Assembly (NCBI GenBank): GCA_028695865.1
Contig: JAQVID010000128.1
Span: 1 to 7,640, forward strand
Length of the DNA: 7,640 nucleotides
Source of the DNA: Thermoguttaceae bacterium
Lineage (GTDB): Bacteria > Planctomycetota > Planctomycetia > Pirellulales > Thermoguttaceae
Direction: 5' to 3'
Numbering within the stretch: the stretch's first letter is position 1; every line of letters starts with the position of its first letter. The translations under genes were made by a program, and so were the position numbers. Below the pieces are notes generated by a model, which saw only the letters and a program-made list of their open reading frames with translations, had not been told where the DNA came from and ran no database searches. Positions 1-6,220 of this stretch are shown piece after piece.

Positions 1-2545
1 CATAGTCGGCGGCATATCGCGCATCGGCAGGCGTCATTGCCAGGGTATGAGCAATATCTTTTAGTCCGTCCTTACCGGCCAGCGAGCCGCGCAGCGCGTA
101 AAACGGCGCGTAATCGGGTACCTGTTGACATTCGGCCAAGAGCTTTTTGGCTTGTTCCATGTATCCCAAATGTCCGAGAGTCAGGGCAAGACACCAGCTC
201 GATCGCCATGACCGATTTTGTTTTTGAGCCCAGCGAAAGACGTCCAGCGCTTCAATACGGAACGGAAAGCAGAAATCAAGTGAAGCCTGTTCGGCCTTGT
301 CGAGTTCTTGCGAATCTTTCGTCAGGTACGCAAGCCAATATCGGATTTCAGCGTCGCGAATGCCGTCTTTTTTGAGGGCCAAACGCAGAAGTCTGACAGC
401 ATCGTCATTGCGTCCGGCATTGCGATACCAGGTTGCCAGTTCCAAAAACGTTTCATGGGGAAGTTCACAACGAACGGCGTCGAGAAATTGCGATGGGCTT
501 TGACGGCCAAGCAGGTAAAGTTCTGCCCGGGCTTGAAAAGCAAGCGGTTGAGCGTTAAGCATGTTTGCCGCAAGCTGTTCAGGTTTTTCGTGTGTGGCCG
601 CCTGATCCTGTTTTGACATGAGTCGCAAGGAAGCAATTTTTGCGATCATGGCGTCCGTATTGGCCGTGTTGTAGACGAGAGCTTTTTGCGCGGCGTCGTA
701 AGATCGGGCATATCGTTTTTCCGAAAGATATACAATAGCCAAAGCCGTAAGCGCGGCGCTTCGCTTGCCGTCGGGCAAGGCGGCCAAAGCGAATCCTTCT
801 TTGGCATCGGCCAATTGATTGAGTCTGAAGGAGGCAAACGCGAACTGATAATTGGCCTCGGCGCAGTACGTGTCTATTTCCAGTGCTTTACGGCTCCATT
901 TGATTGCGGCGTGCCAGTCCCCGCGACGATTAGCGCTCTCGGCCAGTGCGGCGTAGGCGGGTACATAAAGGGGATCAAGCTTGCAAGCGCGAAGATAAAA
1001 CGCGTCGGCCTCGTTGAGTCGCCGGTCGCGAGCGGCCTCTCGTCCCTGATAAAAAAGCCCTGTCGGACTGGTTTCGGACTTCTGATCGAAACTGGAAACG
1101 ACAGGACGCGTCAGCGTGCCCGTTCCTTCGGCGGGCCAAACCAAAAGGTTTTCCCCGAGCACGACACGGACATCGCGGCCTGGGGACGGGACTTGTTTTT
1201 CGGACGCTTTATTGGTGTCGGCGGAATCCGTCCATTCTTGAGAAAACTTGAAAGTCCGCGTTGGCGCAAGTGAAACGTTTTTTTCGTAAAGGAGTTTCGT
1301 TCCCTGGAAGACGCGAAGTGTTTCCTTAATGAAACGATTGGGGCAGATTGCGACATCGACCTTGTGCTTACCGGTCTTGCTCTTGCCGACTTTAACGTTC
1401 ATGGAACCGGCGGGAGAAACGGCGTTAAAGCCGCCTGTGTCGAGCACCGGCATCCAGTACTCGGTCCACAGCTCGGAGGAGTAGGGAGCGAATTCGCGGT
1501 CTTTGAACGGTGTGAACGAACTTTCGCCGCGACACTGGTTAAAGAGTCGGCCCGCTTGAATCTCGACGTACTGTCCGCCAGGTTTATCGGTAAGGAGATT
1601 TTCCCAAATCATTCCTTGTCGGGAGAGTCCCCACATCCAGATTTTGCGTCCGCGTTTGGCGTCCATCGACAGATAAGAAGCGACGCCATACTTGGCGTCA
1701 TGCCAATAAGCGCCATAGAATTCACTTGGGGCGCCAAGCACATGATACGACTTGTAAGTTCCGAAATTATTGTTTTTGTACCAGGCGAGATTGCGGCCGG
1801 TATCCGGGTCAAGGGGCCATGATGCAGCCTTGCCGTCGTGACCGATATGGTATGTGCCCGGGTCGATACATTCCAGATCGACGCCGGCAGGAACGCCGAC
1901 GTTGGTCCAGTTGTAATAGGTTTGATTTTGTCCGGAACCGTTGTGCCATTTGACCTTCATGGCAAATACACTGCACTTGGGGGGAAGATTGATTTCGACG
2001 GACCACCATGCGCGGGCAATGAGGTCGAGGGCTCCAATAACACAACTGACGCTTCCATCGGCGTTGGTTTTTGTCGCGTAATCGACCGGGGAGGAGCAGT
2101 TGGGGGTGTGGCCGATGATTCCCACGTTGAATTCAATTCCGCCGCTGGTCCACGGACCACGCATGCCAACGTCGCGAAATTTGATTGCCGGATTGGAATA
2201 GATGATCGACTTACCGGTCGATTTTTCTTTCACGTCCCAAATTTTGCCGCCTATCTCCGGAAGAATTTCCAGCGTCAAATATTCGTTGGACAGTTCGACG
2301 ACTTTCCACTCCTTTTGTATTGGCTTGTCGGCAAACCCGTCGAAACGGCAGTATGGATAGAACTTCGTAAACGCGGGGACCGGATTGGCGTCGGAATACG
2401 GATAGGTTGGCCACGCTTTTTGATACTCGCGTATGGTCGTTTGGGCAAGACTGTTGGGCGACATGGCGACAAGCACAAGCAGGCCGCTTAGGGCACAAAG
2501 CATGAGTGAAGGCAAAGTGAAACGTTTTCGTTGATTGTATTTCAT
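1..2545 (-). CDS. Secreted DUF5107-domain protein with C-terminal TPR repeats (partial, C-terminus off window)
   Basis: The frame from ATG at 2545 to the window edge is open for 848 codons without a stop; the last complete codon is at 2-4. Residues 1-34 form a signal peptide: a basic start (NQRKR), a hydrophobic core, and a likely cleavage after SLA before QTT. Residues ~60-385 match DUF5107, a beta-supersandwich domain related to galactose mutarotases: FYPYCRFDG, EWKVVELSNEY, LPEIGGKIWD (95-104), MRGPWTSGGIEFN (128-140), IIGHTP (H146), IGHDG (H236), WYKNNNFG, SYHVLG (H268), YWHD (H282), WGLSRQGMIWE, YVEIQAGRLFNQ and WTEYW (360-364). Residues ~495-627 contain about four TPR units (e.g. ADAFYLRACKLDP, AIKWSRKALEIDT), with further TPR-like helices at ~697-727 and ~783-812. 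It starts 10 bp after the upstream GH-like gene and is probably co-transcribed with it. Complete family members are, from memory, around 1000 residues or more, so perhaps 150-250 residues are missing. The family's activity is unknown to me; a role in extracellular sugar metabolism is inferred from fold and neighbour. Confidence 0.93.
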   Translation of the reverse strand, partial: MKYNQRKRFTLPSLMLCALSGLLVLVAMSPNSLAQTTIREYQKAWPTYPYSDANPVPAFTKFYPYCRFDGFADKPIQKEWKVVELSNEYLTLEILPEIGGKIWDVKEKSTGKSIIYSNPAIKFRDVGMRGPWTSGGIEFNVGIIGHTPNCSSPVDYATKTNADGSVSCVIGALDLIARAWWSVEINLPPKCSVFAMKVKWHNGSGQNQTYYNWTNVGVPAGVDLECIDPGTYHIGHDGKAASWPLDPDTGRNLAWYKNNNFGTYKSYHVLGAPSEFYGAYWHDAKYGVASYLSMDAKRGRKIWMWGLSRQGMIWENLLTDKPGGQYVEIQAGRLFNQCRGESSFTPFKDREFAPYSSELWTEYWMPVLDTGGFNAVSPAGSMNVKVGKSKTGKHKVDVAICPNRFIKETLRVFQGTKLLYEKNVSLAPTRTFKFSQEWTDSADTNKASEKQVPSPGRDVRVVLGENLLVWPAEGTGTLTRPVVSSFDQKSETSPTGLFYQGREAARDRRLNEADAFYLRACKLDPLYVPAYAALAESANRRGDWHAAIKWSRKALEIDTYCAEANYQFAFASFRLNQLADAKEGFALAALPDGKRSAALTALAIVYLSEKRYARSYDAAQKALVYNTANTDAMIAKIASLRLMSKQDQAATHEKPEQLAANMLNAQPLAFQARAELYLLGRQSPSQFLDAVRCELPHETFLELATWYRNAGRNDDAVRLLRLALKKDGIRDAEIRYWLAYLTKDSQELDKAEQASLDFCFPFRIEALDVFRWAQKQNRSWRSSWCLALTLGHLGYMEQAKKLLAECQQVPDYAPFYALRGSLAGKDGLKDIAHTLAMTPADARYAADY

Positions 2546-2550
2546 GATAA

Positions 2551-2554
2551 ACCT
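2551..2554 (-). promoter_or_regulatory. Ribosome binding site of the DUF5107 gene
   Basis: On the minus strand AGGT sits 5 nt before the ATG at 2545, inside the 10-bp gap after the stop codon of the upstream gene. It is a modest Shine-Dalgarno match. It supports the chosen start, which also places the signal peptide at the very N-terminus. Reinitiation or coupling with the upstream gene is possible given the spacing. Confidence 0.5.
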
Positions 2555-2555
2555 G

Positions 2556-5500
2556 TTATTTTAAAATGTAACTCGTTGCGCCGGCTATGGGCGTCACGAA
2601 GGCGTATTTTCCATCACGAACAAGTTTGGCCGGACCGAGTTCTTTTCCGTCGAAGTCGAGGGCAGTCGCCTGTTTGACATTGACGGCAAACGCGATGTTT
2701 GCCCCGGGCAGCGGAATGACTTCGTACTTGCCGTCTTTGAGTGTGCGGCACACGGCGATTCCGGTTCCTTTGGCCATGGGCAGAGTCAGGTTGGCTCCCC
2801 GGGTATCAAGGTAAATGTACGCCGGCGACTGGCAGTAATCGTATCGCTTGCCGTCTTGGAGTTTTGACTCAACAAGGATATCCAGTGAGGCAGTCCAAGC
2901 CGTATAACCGTTGGGAGGAAGTTCAATGGAACGACCGTCGACATTTGTCTTGAGCGTTTCTGTTTTGTTTCCGTTGACGCAAACACGAGTGCCGTCTTTA
3001 TAACGAATGACAAGTTGATTCCGTGCGGGAACATCGCTTCGCAGGGCAACGCTGGTTGTTTGTTGAGTACCGCCAGCGTCACAATATCGAATGGAATCGA
3101 CAGAAGCCTGCGTATAGCGACTGGCAATCTGCTGGTTCATGTAATAACTTCGCATGGCAATGGGAAGTCCCTGTTCGAATTTGAGGACACCTTGCGGGCC
3201 ATAGGCCAGGCCAAACGCTTTGGGAGGATCAAAACACCAGTCGAGGACAAGAAAGCCGGTATGCCCGAACGCCATGGTCGCGGACAAAAAACGGTCAATA
3301 AAACGGTCGAGATCGGCAGGCGTATCGCCTTCGTAATTCGGAAGATAATAAGCCTTGTCTCGCGGTGTAACGGCAGGTGAGAACATGCCAAGATTGCCCA
3401 TTCCAAAATTACATTCCAGGTCGTGCATCTTGAGCAGGTCAAAATCGACGAGCCAGGGATTGTCCATGAAATGATAGGATTGGTCCTGAGCGTAATTACC
3501 ATCGGTCAGACCGGAATACATGAAGTGATTCGGTCCTTCTGAATAGACGGGACCGTTCCATCCTTTTTTCTGGAGGAGCATGATTTCGCCAAAGGCATAG
3601 AACGTTGCGGCGAAGGTCCCGGCGCCGGGGACGGATGCGTCGTAGTCGGTGCGTCTCCACGGCGTCACGGCGGTATGAACATCGCAGTAGGCCGTGTTTA
3701 CTTTGAACTTCTCTTTAATAATCGGCGTGAGTCGCTCGCAATATTCGACTGCCCGAATCGGTTTGGGGGCATAACATCGCATCCAGGCGGGCTGTAATGT
3801 TTTATCGCTGTTTCGCGAAACCATGTCGGGCGACCAATATTCGTTGAGCGTCGCGAAGTCGGTGAAATTGTTGTAAGGACCGTAAACGAAGCCGAGCTTT
3901 TCCTGCAAGTAGTTCGAATAATCAAGCGTGGCGGCATCGCCTCCCTTGCCGGGCGCGCTGCGTGTCCGGAACGTAAAACTGTCGCCGCCGTCGCGGAAAA
4001 ATGTTTCGTGATCGTTAATGACAACCTCACGCATACCGTATCGCCAAACCTTTTTCCAAATCAGTTTGTCTTCGTCCCGGTTATTGGCCGCGTGAACTCG
4101 CCAGAGTTTTTTTCCGGCGATGTGTTTGTAAGGTGAAACCGGATTGGCGATGGTCGGTAGTACATCGGAAAACGTTGGACTGACTGTAACGACAAACCGC
4201 TCGAAGACATCGTTACGCAAACCGTCTGTCTTGGGGCGATAATCAACGCCGCCGTGGAATACGCCGCTTGTCGCTGTCGCTTGATTCTTCGCAAAGAGAA
4301 TCGACGCGTTACTGCGATACCAGTCAGGCGACCCGAAGACGAAAAGCGAATCGGATGCCGCGGCCTTGTTCGTGCCCGGTGTGACCAAGAGGACGGCAGG
4401 TCGGGAATTCCCCCAGCCGCCACAGCTCATGTAAGGAATTGCCGTCGCATGAACGTCGTGAACATTAGTTACTGTTCCGAATACGATTTCATCGACCTTA
4501 CCGCCTGAACTGAACGTGTCGAGCAGAAGCGTTTTACCGATAAGCTGAAAATGATATTCGACTTCGGCTTGCGCTGTTTTGGACATGTAATTCCAGGTCG
4601 TTTTGATTGTATTGCCGTCGAGTCGAACCTCGCGGAGTTCCCGTCGCAGAACCTGTTCGATCTTCTTGTCGTTTCCCGCCAAAGCACAGACACCGCCGTT
4701 GGTCAGCGGAGCAAATGTGGGCAGGTTATTCCAACGGCAAGTTAAATCCGACCAGTCGCCAGCCTTGGGGGAATACTCAAAAACAAGCGTTCCGTCCGGC
4801 CCGTCGTACCGAAGCTCATAAAGTTTGTCCGAGACTTTTTTGACCGAATTTTTCGCGTTTGGCCGTTTGGAATCGGGAAGGATCGTTTCGTTTCGGGTAG
4901 GGAAGGGGAGTTTCCCTGTGCCGGTATTGAAACCGGTATCCTGCCCGGGAAACATGTCAATACCGCGTTTGGCACGGGCAGAGAAAACAAACGGTTTGAA
5001 ATTTTCCTGAAACAAAGCGAGATTGTCGATACAGATAACGAGTTCACGGTTTTGAATCCCGCCGCGGACATTGAAACCGTTAAAGCGTACTCCAGGCTGA
5101 TTGAGCAATTCAATCTGTTCATCGGAAAGTCGTTTGTAGACCAAAAACCAGTCGCGCCAAACAATGAGCCCCAGCGGGAAAATATATTCTTTATTGTCAG
5201 GCAGAAGGAAAACGGCTTCGATCTGGGGCGTAACGATTTTTTGCTGTGTATTTGCGCCCATTCGCCAGTGGTTGCCATGTATCCAGACACTGATCACATC
5301 GAATGGGGATTGCGGAATCGCTTTGGGCTTTGGGGGGCGGATTTGAATCAGACAGCGTTGAACCTTACCGGTTGCGTCTTCTTCCGGGATCGGTTGTCCT
5401 TTTTTTGCGTGGAACCCAAGGCGGTAAACGTAATTTCCCCAAATGAGTTGCTCCTGGCTCCGGGCAAAAGAAGCGTCAACTTCCCCGGCAGTCGCTGTCC

Positions 5501-5705
5501 ATGGCTCGTCTTGCTCAAAATCCAAAAACGGCTTGATGGGATCGACGTTTCGCCCGGCCCAAACGAGTTCATAAGGTCGCGTGCCTATTTTCGTTGACGG
5601 CTCTGTTTTCGTCGACGCGGGCGACTGGGCTTGAATAAGCGTCGCCGGTATCGTCGTAACGATGAAAAACATCGTGATAAAAAACGGTATGATCATTCGT
5701 CTCAT
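2556..5705 (-). CDS. Large secreted glycoside-hydrolase-like protein (GH101-like TIM barrel, putative)
   Basis: This is a complete 1049-residue protein. Residues 1-26 are a signal peptide (MRRMIIPFFITMFF core; likely cleavage after IQA). Residues ~45-250 look like a beta-sandwich, possibly carbohydrate-binding, rich in aromatic residues (VWIHGNHWRMG 140-150, IVWRDW 181-186, FNGFNVRGG 208-216, CIDNLALFQ 225-233). Residues ~290-510 look like a second beta-rich domain. Residues ~550-850 look like the catalytic barrel: INDHETFFRDGGDSFTFRTR (from 563), GFVYGPYNNFTDF (605-617), TAYCDVHT (671-678), GPVYSEGPNH (718-727), LTDGNYAQDQ (733-742) and FLVLDWCFD (818-826). D675 and E723 are the best candidates for nucleophile and acid/base, by position and local context only. 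A C-terminal beta domain follows (~895-1049: NGNKTE, LPPNGYTAW). The layout recalls endo-alpha-N-acetylgalactosaminidase (GH101)-type enzymes, but this is a recollection of motif style and not an alignment; another retaining TIM-barrel family is possible. It leads a probable two-gene operon with the DUF5107 gene. I am sure it is a real exported protein, fairly sure it is a glycosidase, and unsure of family and substrate. Confidence 0.9.
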   Translation of the reverse strand: MRRMIIPFFITMFFIVTTIPATLIQAQSPASTKTEPSTKIGTRPYELVWAGRNVDPIKPFLDFEQDEPWTATAGEVDASFARSQEQLIWGNYVYRLGFHAKKGQPIPEEDATGKVQRCLIQIRPPKPKAIPQSPFDVISVWIHGNHWRMGANTQQKIVTPQIEAVFLLPDNKEYIFPLGLIVWRDWFLVYKRLSDEQIELLNQPGVRFNGFNVRGGIQNRELVICIDNLALFQENFKPFVFSARAKRGIDMFPGQDTGFNTGTGKLPFPTRNETILPDSKRPNAKNSVKKVSDKLYELRYDGPDGTLVFEYSPKAGDWSDLTCRWNNLPTFAPLTNGGVCALAGNDKKIEQVLRRELREVRLDGNTIKTTWNYMSKTAQAEVEYHFQLIGKTLLLDTFSSGGKVDEIVFGTVTNVHDVHATAIPYMSCGGWGNSRPAVLLVTPGTNKAAASDSLFVFGSPDWYRSNASILFAKNQATATSGVFHGGVDYRPKTDGLRNDVFERFVVTVSPTFSDVLPTIANPVSPYKHIAGKKLWRVHAANNRDEDKLIWKKVWRYGMREVVINDHETFFRDGGDSFTFRTRSAPGKGGDAATLDYSNYLQEKLGFVYGPYNNFTDFATLNEYWSPDMVSRNSDKTLQPAWMRCYAPKPIRAVEYCERLTPIIKEKFKVNTAYCDVHTAVTPWRRTDYDASVPGAGTFAATFYAFGEIMLLQKKGWNGPVYSEGPNHFMYSGLTDGNYAQDQSYHFMDNPWLVDFDLLKMHDLECNFGMGNLGMFSPAVTPRDKAYYLPNYEGDTPADLDRFIDRFLSATMAFGHTGFLVLDWCFDPPKAFGLAYGPQGVLKFEQGLPIAMRSYYMNQQIASRYTQASVDSIRYCDAGGTQQTTSVALRSDVPARNQLVIRYKDGTRVCVNGNKTETLKTNVDGRSIELPPNGYTAWTASLDILVESKLQDGKRYDYCQSPAYIYLDTRGANLTLPMAKGTGIAVCRTLKDGKYEVIPLPGANIAFAVNVKQATALDFDGKELGPAKLVRDGKYAFVTPIAGATSYILK

Positions 5706-5711
5706 CGTAAA

Positions 5712-5717
5712 TCCTCT
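5712..5717 (-). promoter_or_regulatory. Ribosome binding site of the GH-like gene
   Basis: On the minus strand AGAGGA lies 6 nt upstream of the ATG at 5705. This is a good Shine-Dalgarno match and spacing, and it selects this ATG over the in-frame ATG three codons later. Confidence 0.7.
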
Positions 5718-5761
5718 GGTCTTTCTGCTCCATAGGGTCTTTTGGTTATTCGCTTGGGGGC

Positions 5762-5793
5762 AAACGTTTTACGCTTGTCCGTTCGAAACGTTT
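5762..5793. promoter_or_regulatory. Paired operator-like palindromes (AAACGTTT x2)
   Basis: The perfect 8-bp palindrome AAACGTTT occurs at 5762-5769 and again at 5786-5793, with a centre-to-centre distance of 24 bp. The second is embedded in CGAAACGTTTTCA. AT-flanked palindromes with a central CG are typical of LacI/GalR-family operators, which often control sugar-utilisation operons. Both lie between the candidate minus-strand promoter and the GH-like start codon, a position suited to blocking elongation or initiation. That a LacI-type repressor binds here is inferred; no regulator gene is in the window. Confidence 0.4.
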
Positions 5794-5834
5794 TCATGAT
5801 CCAACACAAATCAATTCCTTGCGATATACATTAT

Positions 5835-5863
5835 ATTATGCCAGAGTTGAAAACCGATTGCAA
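5835..5863 (-). promoter_or_regulatory. Candidate sigma70 promoter for the GH-like/DUF5107 operon
   Basis: On the minus strand TTGCAA (5863-5858) and CATAAT (5840-5835) are separated by 17 bp. They match 4/6 and 5/6 of the consensus. An overlapping TATAAT at 5835-5830 is an alternative -10 but lacks a well-placed -35. Transcription would start near 5828, giving a leader of roughly 120 nt that contains both AAACGTTT palindromes. The region is AT-rich, so a chance match is possible. Confidence 0.35.
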
Positions 5864-6038
5864 GATACAAGACAATGATAATCGACAATCGCAAGAATTG
5901 ATCACCGGAACCATCGCGATTTGAGAAGCTTTTATCTGAAAAGAGACAGAGCGACACTTCGCGCTACGCATTGTTTGCCCGGGAGTGTGGTAGTCCTGCC
6001 GCCGCTTTTGCGCCCGCGGGACCGTCTTGTCTGCCCAA

Positions 6039-6061
6039 TATATTAGCAAGTATATTAGCAA
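6039..6061. repeat. Short tandem repeat, two copies of TATATTAGCAA with 12-bp period
   Basis: TATATTAGCAA occurs at 6039-6049 and 6051-6061, separated by a single G. The repeat ends 52 bp before the -35 box of the purD promoter. It could be a direct-repeat binding site for a regulator, an UP-like AT-rich element, or a slippage duplication; the sequence does not decide between these. Confidence 0.7.
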
Positions 6062-6113
6062 CTCCTGTTTTCAAGGGGTACGCCCGCCCGTAAAACTTTC
6101 GGTTCCGGCAGAA

Positions 6114-6142
6114 TTGACAAACGAAAACGTTCGGGCTATAAT
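6114..6142 (+). promoter_or_regulatory. Consensus sigma70 promoter of purD
   Basis: TTGACA (6114-6119) and TATAAT (6137-6142) match the sigma70 consensus perfectly with the optimal 17-bp spacer (6120-6136). Transcription would start near 6149, leaving a leader of about 70 nt before the purD ATG. The spacer contains AAACGTTC (6124-6131), one base off the palindrome seen twice upstream of the GH-like gene. Confidence 0.85.
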
Positions 6143-6206
6143 TATGAAGAGTGGGTGATTGTGAATGATATTTTCGTTTTTTTTAAGAATAAGACAGCGT
6201 AAATCT

Positions 6207-6210
6207 GGAG
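6207..6210 (+). promoter_or_regulatory. Ribosome binding site of purD
   Basis: GGAG lies 10 nt before the ATG at 6221. A second purine-rich AGGA ends 2 nt before the ATG and is too close to be the main site. The start is independently supported because MNILVVGSGGREHA is the canonical PurD N-terminus. Confidence 0.55.
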
Positions 6211-6220
6211 CAGCAGGAAC

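Larger units (their letters stand above)
5706..6220. other. Divergent intergenic region between the GH-like operon and purD
   Basis: This 515-bp stretch has no convincing gene. Reading from the GH side it holds that gene's ribosome binding site, two AAACGTTT palindromes, an AT-rich candidate minus-strand promoter near 5835-5863, and a middle part (about 5865-6035) with only weak local symmetries: AATCGC at 5887-5892 facing GCGATT at 5916-5921, and CTTTT/AAAAG at 5929-5943. It ends with a 12-bp tandem repeat at 6039-6061 and a consensus promoter at 6114-6142. A T8 run at 6177-6184 lies in the presumed purD leader without a GC-rich stem before it. I see no tRNA, no riboswitch consensus and no clear terminator here. 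Confidence 0.75.

Noticed and set aside
686..1273. 195-codon open frame on the plus strand
   Set aside because: It is antisense to the TPR region of the DUF5107 gene and shows no domain. It is a mirror frame of a real gene.
1838..2491. 217-codon open frame on the plus strand
   Set aside because: It is antisense to the DUF5107 domain, whose frame matches a known family throughout. The plus-strand product is low-complexity Gly/Val/Asp-rich with no recognisable motif.
322..2498. Possible broken or frameshifted gene, since the only closed minus-strand frames here are short
   Set aside because: Translation from 2545 in one frame gives exactly 848 codons without a stop and continuous DUF5107 and TPR homology. 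The gene is simply cut by the window edge, not degraded.
5052..5597. 181-codon open frame on the plus strand
   Set aside because: It is antisense to the N-terminal part of the intact 1049-residue protein and has no recognisable domain.
5742..5924. 60-codon plus-strand frame in the intergenic region
   Set aside because: It has no protein-like pattern, covers the operator-like palindromes and promoter candidate, and I see no evidence of coding.
5831..6061. 76-codon minus-strand frame with a TTG start in the intergenic region
   Set aside because: Its start lies inside the tandem repeat with the purine-rich AGGAG directly abutting the TTG. The product resembles no protein I know, and the frame overlaps the candidate promoter.
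6143..6220. Purine riboswitch in the purD leader
   Set aside because: The leader of about 70 nt has no purine-riboswitch core or paired P1-P3 arrangement. The T8 run at 6177-6184 lacks a preceding stable stem.
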